Below are positions 44,963-52,152 of a DNA stretch of 64,000 bases, in pieces (the first letter of the stretch is position 1; every line of letters starts with the position of its first letter). The DNA lies in NCBI GenBank assembly GCA_030429345.1, contig JAUIFJ010000016.1, positions 28,840-92,839 of the forward strand. Reading direction: 5' to 3'. The notes beneath the pieces are model-generated. The model was not told where the DNA came from. It made no database searches and worked only from the letters and a program-made list of their open reading frames with translations. This DNA is from a bacterium. GTDB taxonomy: Bacteria > CAIWAD01. Position numbers and translations under genes: made by a program.

Positions 44963-46849
44963 TCAGTACCGGAATCCCGACCCGCCCGCCTCGCCCATCG
45001 CGCCGGAGGGATTCGTCCCCGGCGCTCCGCCCGGCGCCGGCAGGCCGCTGTTGCCCAGTGTGTTGATCCGGCAATCGATGTCTACAATGAGGTAGGCGGG
45101 TCCGCCGTTGCCCGGCGCTCCGTGTCCGCCGTTGCCGCCGTTGCCCCCGTCGCCGCCGTGGCCGCCCAATCCGGCGTCGTCCTGGCCGCTGGCTTCCCCG
45201 TATACACCGCCCGGGCCGCCTCTGCCTCCTTCGCCGCCGAGACCGCCTGCACCGCCGTCCCCGCCCGCTCCGCCGGGGCCGGAGAGCAGGGTGCAGAAGC
45301 GCAGGGTCGAGTTCTCGCAGGAATGGAAATAGGCGCTGAAGGCGCCCCCGCCGCTTTGGCCGCCCTGGCCACCGCTTCCTCCGGCACCGCTGCCGCCGCC
45401 GCCGCCGCCGGAACTGCCGTAGCTCGGGCAGCCGCTGACGCCGCCCCCGCCGCCCCCGCCTCCGCTGCCGGGCAAGCCGGGAAGGCCGTCTTCGCCGGAG
45501 ACGGGCCCAGCCGGCAGGAAGGACTCCGCCCAGATCCCGCTGCCCGGTGCGCCTTCGGAACCGTCGGTACCCGCTTCGCCGTCGGCGCCATCCAGGCCGT
45601 TGGCTGCCGTGCCGCCGCCCGTGCCGGATCCGTTCCCCTCGCCGTCCAGGCCAGGGTTCGTGCCCAGGCCGCCATTGCCGCCCGCGCCTCCGGGAAATGC
45701 CCCGGATCCCCCTGCGCCGCCCGCCGGCTGCAGGCAGCTCGCGCAGTCCGTGCTGCCGTTCTCGCAGCCCGGCATGCCGGGCTGTCCGGGTGCGCTCCCG
45801 TTTCCCGCTTCGCCCGCCTGGCCGGATGCGCCGGGCAGGCCGCCCAGGCTCTCCAGCACGCAGAACTGCACCTGGACCCACTCGCAGGCCACGAATTGTG
45901 CTCCATAGCGGCCGAGGCCGTGGGTCTCCGGCTGGAGGCCGTCGCCGACCAGGTGCAGGCCTTCCAGGAAAAGCGAGCTGCGCCCTTCCGCGTATACGGC
46001 CCGACCGCTCTGCAGCGAGCGGACCCTGCTGGGCCAGACCTGCCAGTCGCGCTGGCGGAAGTCGGGGGAGTAGCCGCCCAGCAGGCGGGCGTGATCCACC
46101 AGGACCAGGTCCTCCTGCCACTCGCCCTGGCAGAGGTATACATTCGGCGTCTCTTCCGTGACGCGAGCCAGTGCCTCCCCGATGCTGGCCAGGGGCAGGT
46201 CCCAGGAACCCGGATGCGCGTCGCTTCCGTTCGGTGAGACGCAAACTCCGTCCGGCAGCGGGTCGAGATAGGTCAGCACAAGGGGCAGCGCCTCGCTGTC
46301 CTGGCAGCCGTCGTTGACGGTCAGGGTCCAGTGGGACACGCCGGCTTCCAGCGGTGCTTCAAGCACCAGGGTCGGCCCGAAGCGGAGTTCCCCGTCCGCG
46401 TGTTCCCAGCGGAAGGAGAGCGTCTCGCCTTCGGGATCCCCGTCGGGATCGGCATGGAACACGAGCGGACTGAAGAAGTCCAGCACGGGATGCGTCTCTT
46501 CTGCGACACTGGCCACCGGGGCCAGGTTCTGGCTCACACGGAAATAGCGTTCTTCCTGCCCCCTGGGGCTGTATACGTAGTGCGTGCGCCCCTGGTCCTC
46601 GAAGAGCACGGGATCATTGACGGCGAGGAAGCCTTCCCAGGGTGAAGAGGAGGCGTAGATCGTGACGCAGGGACCGACGGAGGGCCAGTTCAGGTCCAGC
46701 CAGATGCCGAAGGGCTCGATCCGCAAGTCCTGGACTTCCCGCGGGCCGGATCGTCCGTGCTCCGTCGCCAGGGACTGCGCCGGGGAGAATGGGGACAGAA
46801 TGAACAGGCAAAGCACAAGGAATGAACCGCAAGGGGGACTGGCGGACAT
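44963..46849 (-). CDS. Secreted glycine-rich repeat protein, paralogue 2
   Basis: A 628-residue exported protein with a signal peptide of about 28 residues. It has the same domain order as the gene at 42119-44080: a fibronectin-like domain (LRIEPFGIWLDLNWPSVGPCVTIY), a PKD/Ig-like segment (WTLTVNDGCQDSEALP), a DGVCVSPNGSD block leading into a beta-helix, and a long glycine-rich region with GCENGSTDCASC and polyglycine runs. Both end in a GGPAYLIV/GGPVYLIV strand followed by a GAPG/GGPG stretch. Passenger blocks differ more than the framework, which suggests an old duplication. The glycine-rich DNA is highly repetitive and prone to slippage. Confidence 0.85.
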   Translation of the reverse strand: MSASPPCGSFLVLCLFILSPFSPAQSLATEHGRSGPREVQDLRIEPFGIWLDLNWPSVGPCVTIYASSSPWEGFLAVNDPVLFEDQGRTHYVYSPRGQEERYFRVSQNLAPVASVAEETHPVLDFFSPLVFHADPDGDPEGETLSFRWEHADGELRFGPTLVLEAPLEAGVSHWTLTVNDGCQDSEALPLVLTYLDPLPDGVCVSPNGSDAHPGSWDLPLASIGEALARVTEETPNVYLCQGEWQEDLVLVDHARLLGGYSPDFRQRDWQVWPSRVRSLQSGRAVYAEGRSSLFLEGLHLVGDGLQPETHGLGRYGAQFVACEWVQVQFCVLESLGGLPGASGQAGEAGNGSAPGQPGMPGCENGSTDCASCLQPAGGAGGSGAFPGGAGGNGGLGTNPGLDGEGNGSGTGGGTAANGLDGADGEAGTDGSEGAPGSGIWAESFLPAGPVSGEDGLPGLPGSGGGGGGGGVSGCPSYGSSGGGGGGSGAGGSGGQGGQSGGGAFSAYFHSCENSTLRFCTLLSGPGGAGGDGGAGGLGGEGGRGGPGGVYGEASGQDDAGLGGHGGDGGNGGNGGHGAPGNGGPAYLIVDIDCRINTLGNSGLPAPGGAPGTNPSGAMGEAGGSGFRY

Positions 46850-46930
46850 GGGGGAACCTCGGATGACAGTGTGCGAATCGGTGCTGTGTCCGGCTATGGT
46901 AGGGAATAGCGGAGTATCGTGCCAGTTTGT

Positions 46931-47521
46931 TCAGAAAACGGAGGTGTTGTCCCTGCCTTTTTCCTCCAGGAAAGCCCTTGCCGCCCTCGGCCCTCTCAGG
47001 CGCAGGAAGCGGATTCCTTCCGGCGGGCCGGCCTCGAAGAGCCGGTGATACTTGCGATGCACGGGCAGCCAGGTCTTCAGCGCCCACCAGAGAATCGAGT
47101 CGCGTGTGATGAGTTTGGAGAACTGTTCGCGATTGCCTGTTCCGGGCCAGAGCTCCTCGCCGCTCCAGGCTCGGCTGAAGGCGCGCTTCAGGCTGCGGGC
47201 CATGGCCAGGGAAAAGGGCGTGTCCAGCCAGATCACCGTCTGGACACGCTCCCAGACGATTTCTCTCGTACGGGTGTAGTTGCCGTCGAGGATCCAGCGC
47301 TCTGCGGAAAGGGCATTGCGCAGCATCGGAAAGAACTCGCCGTCCGTAGACATTTTCCAGCCGGGTTTCCAGAAGAGGGCGTCCATCTCGATGTGCTCGC
47401 TGCCAAGCCGCGCGGACAGTTCCCGGGCAAAGGTGGTTTTGCCGCTGCCGCTGCTTCCGAGTACCTGGACACGATCGAGCGGCAGCAGGCGAGAGGCGGG
47501 ATCGTCGTGCGGCTGTGACAC
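46931..47521 (-). CDS. P-loop kinase-like protein (adenylate-kinase/FlaR-like)
   Basis: A 196-residue nucleoside-kinase-fold protein. The P-loop GSSGSGKTTFA lies near residues 22-32. It is followed by a short helix and EHIEMDALFWKPGW, then WILDGNYTRT and VIWLDTPFSLAMARSLKRA. These are hallmarks of the group annotated as DNA-topology-modulation protein FlaR or adenylate-kinase-like. A GTG at 47521, two bases after the stop of the upstream gene, is the likely start and implies coupling. A much longer frame continues upstream but only by reading antisense to other genes. The physiological substrate is unknown. Confidence 0.78.
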   Translation of the reverse strand: MSQPHDDPASRLLPLDRVQVLGSSGSGKTTFARELSARLGSEHIEMDALFWKPGWKMSTDGEFFPMLRNALSAERWILDGNYTRTREIVWERVQTVIWLDTPFSLAMARSLKRAFSRAWSGEELWPGTGNREQFSKLITRDSILWWALKTWLPVHRKYHRLFEAGPPEGIRFLRLRGPRAARAFLEEKGRDNTSVF

Positions 47522-47523
47522 CT

Positions 47524-48057
47524 CTAGCGGAAGCGGACTTCGGCGTCCGGCGTCTCGCGGTAGTCGATGCTGTGTCCGGGCACCCATTCGCCGTCCTTCA
47601 GATAGCGACTGCTGCTGCGCCAGACGCCCGGCTCGACTTCCTCGCCGATGGACTCGACCTTCGTGATGCCGTTCTCGTTGCCGATCACGTCCTCGAGGCT
47701 GATCATTTTCCCGTCCTCGATCCGCGTGACGCCCTTTGTCATGAAGCCCGCCGTCGTGAAGTAGTAGTAGACGATGGCGTCGCTTTCCTTGTCGTAGAAC
47801 AGCATCGATTCGCCGCCGTAGTCGCCGTGGTTGATCGAATGGCGGATGCGCACCGCCTGGCCGTTGAGTGCCCGTTCGATGGTCATTACGTCGATCTTGG
47901 GGTTCTCGGGAGTGGAATCGGCGAATTCGCCGGACCAGGTGCGGCCGATGAAGGGTTCGAAAGCGGACAGGTGCTCGTTCAGCACGGCGGCCTCCTTGGC
48001 GCTCAGGCTTCCGGCCAGCAGGCAAAGAGCCAGGGCCAGGCGGATCACGGGTTGCAT
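47524..48057 (-). CDS. Exported DUF1579-like protein
   Basis: A 177-residue protein starting at ATG 48057 with AAAGGAGA upstream and a signal peptide (1-20, ending GSLSA). The mature domain has the lipocalin-like pattern FIGRTWSGEF, IERALNGQAVRIRHSI, GGESMLFYDKESDAIVYYYFTTAGF and SSSRYLKDGEWVPG. Similar small proteins (DUF1579/THAP4-like beta-barrels) lack a known enzymatic role. It is followed two bases later by the P-loop protein gene, so the two form an operon divergent from the RNA methyltransferase gene. Confidence 0.72.
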   Translation of the reverse strand: MQPVIRLALALCLLAGSLSAKEAAVLNEHLSAFEPFIGRTWSGEFADSTPENPKIDVMTIERALNGQAVRIRHSINHGDYGGESMLFYDKESDAIVYYYFTTAGFMTKGVTRIEDGKMISLEDVIGNENGITKVESIGEEVEPGVWRSSSRYLKDGEWVPGHSIDYRETPDAEVRFR

Positions 48058-48118
48058 GGGCTCTCCTTTTGCGGACAAGTTGGCACATTGGTCCATCTGG
48101 ATCACCTGGAGAGTGCCC

Positions 48119-49267
48119 GTGAAGAAACGGAATGCCGATTGCCTCCATTGCGCCGCCAATCCATGGAAGGCGCTGCCTCTGCATGAGCAGCATGCCCGCA
48201 AGGTGGAGCAGCTTCGGGCGGCCTTTGCGGGGCTGCCGGTCGAGGTTCCGGAGAAGATCCGTGCGTCTCCGCTGCGGGAGGGATTTCGCGCGAGCATCAA
48301 GCTGGTCGCCGGCAGCGAACGGGGCAGGCCCATGCTCGGGCTCTACGAACCCGGGAGCCATCGACCGCTGGATGCCTCCCTGTGTCCCGAACACAGCCCC
48401 CTGTTGCAGGCTGTCATGCAAGCCTTCCTGCGCCTCTGGTCCCCGGACACCCTGCCCCCCTGGCGCGAAGCCTCGCGACGCGGAGTGCTGAAACACCTGG
48501 TCTGTCGCGCTCCCGGCGCAGAGGCCCTTGCCGCCCTGGTACTCGCCTTGCCTGCCGATTCTCCAGAACCTGCCGTCGAGGCGGCCAGGAGCCTGGCGCG
48601 CCGCCTGCATGAGGGCGTCGAAGGACTCGCGGGAGTCGATCTGGTATACAATCCTGCCAAAGGCAACCGTGTACTCGGGGGAAGCGTCGAGCATGTCTGC
48701 GGAGCGGATATCGTTGAACACGCCTGGCTGGAAGCGCCCGTGGCGCACAACAGCCTCGCCTTCATGCAGGCCAATCCCGGCGTATACCGTGAGATCCTGC
48801 GGGAGGCACGACGACGGATCACGGCGGATGGACGGACACGCCTGGCGGATCTCTATTGCGGCAACGGCTCGATCGGCTTGAGCCTTGCGGAACCGGAAGG
48901 CGAACTGCTGCTCGTGGAACGGGATCCGGCGGGGGCGGTCCTTCTGTCGCACGCGGAAGGCCGCCCGGGTGTGACAACGGCGGTTGCGCCGGCGGAGAAT
49001 AGCCTGCAGTTGCTGGAAGACTGGAGTCCGCGGGTCCTGGTGGTCAATCCGCCGCGGAAAGGCATGGATAGCACAGTGGTCCAGTGGATCCGTGATCGCG
49101 GGCCGGGCGAGGTGTTCTACCTGAGCTGCAATCCGGCCAGCCTGGCAAGGGACCTGAAAGGGCTGCTGGAAGGCTACCGGGTGGTGCACTTGAGCGCCTG
49201 GGACATGATTCCGGACAGCCCGCACCTGGAGTGCCTGGTGCAGCTGCGCCGGAATCATTCCGTGTGA
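48119..49267 (+). CDS. RlmC/RlmD/TrmA-family RNA uracil-C5 methyltransferase
   Basis: A 382-residue enzyme, probably using S-adenosylmethionine to methylate C5 of a uridine in 23S rRNA. GTG 48119 is chosen because GGAG precedes it and homology starts there. The N-terminal Fe-S region has Cys8, Cys11 and Cys89 (SLCPEH). The methyltransferase core has DLYCGNGSIGLSLA (motif I), VVNPPRKGMD and the catalytic-cysteine motif YLSCNPASLARDL. There is no TRAM domain, so overall length and layout fit RlmC (375 residues in E. coli) better than RlmD. One of the four cluster cysteines seems absent, so Fe-S binding may be altered. Confidence 0.83.
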   Translation: MKKRNADCLHCAANPWKALPLHEQHARKVEQLRAAFAGLPVEVPEKIRASPLREGFRASIKLVAGSERGRPMLGLYEPGSHRPLDASLCPEHSPLLQAVMQAFLRLWSPDTLPPWREASRRGVLKHLVCRAPGAEALAALVLALPADSPEPAVEAARSLARRLHEGVEGLAGVDLVYNPAKGNRVLGGSVEHVCGADIVEHAWLEAPVAHNSLAFMQANPGVYREILREARRRITADGRTRLADLYCGNGSIGLSLAEPEGELLLVERDPAGAVLLSHAEGRPGVTTAVAPAENSLQLLEDWSPRVLVVNPPRKGMDSTVVQWIRDRGPGEVFYLSCNPASLARDLKGLLEGYRVVHLSAWDMIPDSPHLECLVQLRRNHSV

Positions 49268-49369
49268 TACGCTTTCTGTCGTCCGGGAACATCCCCGTGC
49301 CGAGAACGCTAGCATAGGGCAGGAGGCAAAAGCCTCGAGTTCGCTCAACCCCGAAAGGAAAACCCTGCT

Positions 49370-49780
49370 ATGAAGACCTTATCCGCACTTATCCTGCTTG
49401 CAATCACGATTCCCTTGACCATCGCGATGGCCGGGATCCGTGTCGTCGACCAGCAGATCTGCACCTCGGTCGTCGACCGGGTGCCCCAGGGCAGCGACTC
49501 GACCTTCCAGGCCGGCCTGGAAGGGTTGACCTGCTTCACAAAGGTCTCACAGGCCGAAGCGCCCACCACGATCACACATGTCTGGCTGCACGGGGACAAG
49601 GAAATGGCCCGCGTGCCATTGAACATCGGCGCGTCCAGCTGGCGCACCTGGAGCACGAAGAAGCTTCAGCTCCACTGGACCGGGGAGTGGACCGTCGAGG
49701 TCCGGGACGCGGAGGACAAGCTGCTCTCCACGAGGCGCTTTCGTGTCACGGGAGCAGAAGGTGCCGCCGGCTCCAATTAG
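49370..49780 (+). CDS. Exported DUF2914-domain protein
   Basis: A 136-residue protein with a signal peptide (1-20). The mature part matches the DUF2914 pattern: ICTSVVDRVP, LTCFTKVSQAEAPTTITHVWLHGDKEMARVPL, then SSWRTWSTKKL and GEWTVEVRDAEDKLLSTRRFRV. DUF2914 is a small beta-sandwich found in periplasmic proteins and next to membrane regulators; its role is unknown. Two cysteines about 24 apart could form a disulphide. It is a lone plus-strand gene after the methyltransferase gene. Confidence 0.8.
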   Translation: MKTLSALILLAITIPLTIAMAGIRVVDQQICTSVVDRVPQGSDSTFQAGLEGLTCFTKVSQAEAPTTITHVWLHGDKEMARVPLNIGASSWRTWSTKKLQLHWTGEWTVEVRDAEDKLLSTRRFRVTGAEGAAGSN

Positions 49781-49789
49781 CCGGATCGG

Positions 49790-51142
49790 CTAGGGCAGCG
49801 CTTCGGTCAGGGCGATCACACGGTAGATGTACCCCGAGCGATCGGCGGGAAGGACTTCACTGTAGCCGGTGTCGACTTGTTCTGACATGGTCGCCCAGGC
49901 ATAGCCGACCGCTTCCGTGGCGGCGGCGCGCTCGACGCGGTAGCCTGTCACACAGTCCAGCTCGTTCCAGTCCAGCTGGACCATGTCGTCCACGATGGTG
50001 ATCTCGAGGACGGGATCCGGGATCTCGATCAGGCCCGGGTAGAAGGCGATAAGGGCTTCGATGTCACTGCCGGGAACCTGACTTGCCGTATTGCAGGTGG
50101 CAGTGCTCAGATCGACCAGTCGAACGTACCGTGCCTCACAGAAGCCGCTGCCGGCAAGGTCAAAGAAACTGTCGCCGCTTCCCGTCCCCAGATATGCCCA
50201 GGGTCCCCCCGGACTCTGGGCTACGTAGACTTCAAAGGGCTCATCCACTCCGCCGCTGACGCTGCCGATCTCAAGAACCTCGAAATCGACGCCAGGTCCA
50301 TCCGTGATGGATTCCTGGTCCGGACCCATATCCAGGATCAAGGTGCTGCTGTCCGGATTCGCGGAACAGTATCCGCCCATGGAAAGATACCAGCCGTCAG
50401 GTGCGCCCAGGGCCGCCAGGGGATCATCCTGGATGTTCCCGACATTTCCCTGATTGATATTCGCGCTGACCACAGAGTCTGCAAAAGCGTCGGCATTGCT
50501 GTCCAGCGAGGGTGTCACAAAAAGATTATCGAAGGATATGCTGTTCATGGCACGCACCCAGTATCCGATGTGCCCTGGGGCATATCCTGCCAGTTCGGCA
50601 TCGAACAGAACGGACTCATCGAGTGAGATCAGGACGTTCTGGCCCTCGACCCGAAGAAGCAGCTCCTGATCGATGCCCTGGGAGTAGGAGTGGGTTGTCA
50701 CACTGTCCACGGTCGTCCATGCGGTATCCTCGGCGGCCTGCAGAAAAGCTCCCTGGTGCAGATCATTCGAGAAAATGACCCGGTATCCTGAGGCAACATC
50801 GAACGTGCTGTCAGCCCCGAAGAGGATTCCCCATTGATCATTGTCGTTTGGATTGACCACGACACTGAGTTCGAAATCCTGCCAGCAATCCGTTTCCAAC
50901 AGGAGTGAACTGCCACCCCAGTCCGGGTAGATCCCGTGGTAGATGTTGGAGGTTTCCCTTAACCTCCCATTTACATTGATAAACCAGTTGGATGGCCCAC
51001 TTGTCGCGCCCGGAGTGTCATAGACCGAGTAGGCGTCCAGCTGCTCCTCGATCTGGTAGGAGTGAAAGAAGTTCCCCGAATCGCACTGGGCCAGGGCCTG
51101 GCCGGTGCACAGAAGTATGCTTGCAATCAGAATGCGTGTCAT
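49790..51142 (-). CDS. Exported lectin/glucanase-fold protein with fibronectin-like C-terminus
   Basis: A 450-residue protein starting at ATG 51142 (GAGAGGA upstream), with signal peptide MTRILIASILLCTGQALAQ. Residues about 30-205 read as a concanavalin-like domain of the family-16-hydrolase/DUF1080 type (SLLLETDCWQDFELSVVVNPNDNDQWGILF, VIFSNDLHQGAFLQ, GHIGYWVRAMNSISFDNLFV). A galactose-binding-like or cell-wall domain follows (about 225-355, ALGAPDGWYLSMGGY...RYVRLVDLS). A fibronectin-like end (LQLDWNELDCVTGYRVERA) closes the protein. No catalytic residues were identified and there is no PNPFN tail. Confidence 0.7.
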   Translation of the reverse strand: MTRILIASILLCTGQALAQCDSGNFFHSYQIEEQLDAYSVYDTPGATSGPSNWFINVNGRLRETSNIYHGIYPDWGGSSLLLETDCWQDFELSVVVNPNDNDQWGILFGADSTFDVASGYRVIFSNDLHQGAFLQAAEDTAWTTVDSVTTHSYSQGIDQELLLRVEGQNVLISLDESVLFDAELAGYAPGHIGYWVRAMNSISFDNLFVTPSLDSNADAFADSVVSANINQGNVGNIQDDPLAALGAPDGWYLSMGGYCSANPDSSTLILDMGPDQESITDGPGVDFEVLEIGSVSGGVDEPFEVYVAQSPGGPWAYLGTGSGDSFFDLAGSGFCEARYVRLVDLSTATCNTASQVPGSDIEALIAFYPGLIEIPDPVLEITIVDDMVQLDWNELDCVTGYRVERAAATEAVGYAWATMSEQVDTGYSEVLPADRSGYIYRVIALTEALP

Positions 51143-51285
51143 GAGGATCCTCTCTATGTTGCCAGAGGATCGTGAATTCTTGCCATGATTGGCAAGTCCA
51201 AAACAACCCCGGAAGATTCCTGTCATCGGGAACCCCGACCTGCCGCAAGCCGTAATCAGTGAATCACTCCCAACCCCGAGGTTCC

Positions 51286-51975
51286 ATGAATCGATCGATC
51301 GCTCTTTCGGGCCTGCTTTCCATCCTGCTTCTCTGTGCCGCAGCCCAGGCCCAGGGAATGGGAAACCGGTTGCTGGCCGACTTCACCGCTCCGGATGACA
51401 GCCTGTCGACTCTTGTCTACAAGATGGACGGCAAGGAGACCCTCAACGACGCCTGCCCGGTGCGCAAGGTGCGCCTCAATCGCAAGATGGGGGCGGCCTA
51501 TGTCAACGACCGCCCCGTCGGCTTCTGCTGACGCCCTTGCGCGAAGGTCTTCGTGCAGCAACCGGATCTGTTTCTGGATCAGCTGGGAATCGAACTTCCC
51601 TGCATCGTCGATGAAAGCCGCATGGCGCAGCTGGATGCGGAGCATCGGGTCTTCATCAACTACGAAGCCTATTACTGTGCGGATGATCGGTCGCGGAAGA
51701 AATTCAGCCGCAAGCCGTGGAAGTACCTCGACGAAGTGACCGACCCGGTGAGCAAGCGTCGCTTTCACCCGGACAAACGTTCGCCGGAGGCTGAGCACGC
51801 AGGCAGGCGCTTTTTCTTCCAGTCGGAAGGGAATCGTGAAGCCTTCCTGGGGATGGCCGACTCCCTGGCTGTTCCCGTCGTTCCGCACGCGGGCATGGCC
51901 TGGTACCAGGCGATCATGGACGAGTTTCTGCCTATGGAGGAGTGCGAAGAGGAAGGGCACTCTTCCATGCACTGA
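51286..51975 (+). CDS. Candidate selenoprotein: exported YHS-like metal-binding protein with in-frame TGA at residue 82
   Basis: From ATG 51286 (GAGG five bases upstream; signal peptide ending AAAQAQ) one frame of 230 codons runs to TAG/TGA at 51975, broken only by TGA at 51529-51531. The context CPVRKV...VGFC[TGA]RPCAKVFVQQPDLF is a YHS/TRASH-type unit. In that family this site reads F-C-C-x-x-C and the TGA replaces the second cysteine. Two further YHS-like units follow (HRVFINYEAYYC...F..KPWKYL and TDPVSKRRF...RFFF). Sequence immediately after TGA folds into a SECIS-like hairpin (separate entry). I therefore read TGA as selenocysteine. The alternatives are a TGC/TGT-to-TGA base error or mutation; with no recoding, only 81 residues would be made. 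Metal or metalloid handling in the periplasm is inference. Selenocysteine genes are not in the window. Confidence 0.6.
51538..51557 (+). promoter_or_regulatory. SECIS-like hairpin directly downstream of the in-frame TGA
   Basis: Bases 51538-51545 (TGCGCGAA) pair with 51550-51557 (TTCGTGCA) over 8 bp with one G-U, closing a GGTC loop at 51546-51549. As RNA the apex reads AGGUCU, the same hexamer found at the tip of the E. coli fdhF SECIS that binds SelB. Fourteen bases separate the TGA from the loop, against 18 in fdhF, so the spacing is short. Confidence 0.55.
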
Positions 51976-52003
51976 CAGTCCGAATCTTCCCGGCACATAC
52001 CGC

Positions 52004-52041
52004 AGCCCTGCACGCCGACTCAGCGCGTGCGGGGCTTTTTT
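52004..52041 (+). terminator. Intrinsic terminator of the candidate selenoprotein gene
   Basis: AGCCCTGCACGC (52004-52015) pairs with GCGTGCGGGGCT (52025-52036) with one mismatch, followed by a run of six T (52036-52041). It lies 29 bases past the stop codon. Confidence 0.85.
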
Positions 52042-52054
52042 CCGCGCCCCGGAT

Positions 52055-52138
52055 CGCTGAAACTGTCCAGAATCATGGAAGGAGTGTTAGCGATTTTTTT
52101 GGCAATAAAGCTGTGCACTGTGAGTAGGAGCGTGCAGA
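52055..52138 (+). repeat. 84-bp direct repeat, copy 1
   Basis: About 90% identical to 54192-54275, in the same orientation. The last 38 bases, from GGCAATAAAGC to GTGCAGA, are identical. This copy lies between the terminator above and the end of the cytochrome gene. Confidence 0.9.
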
Positions 52139-52152
52139 CCGTGCAAATGAAG

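Noticed and set aside
46931-49348. 805-codon minus-strand frame as one large fusion protein
   Set aside because: Only the last 196 codons read as a P-loop protein. The rest is antisense or out of frame to the methyltransferase and DUF1579-like genes.
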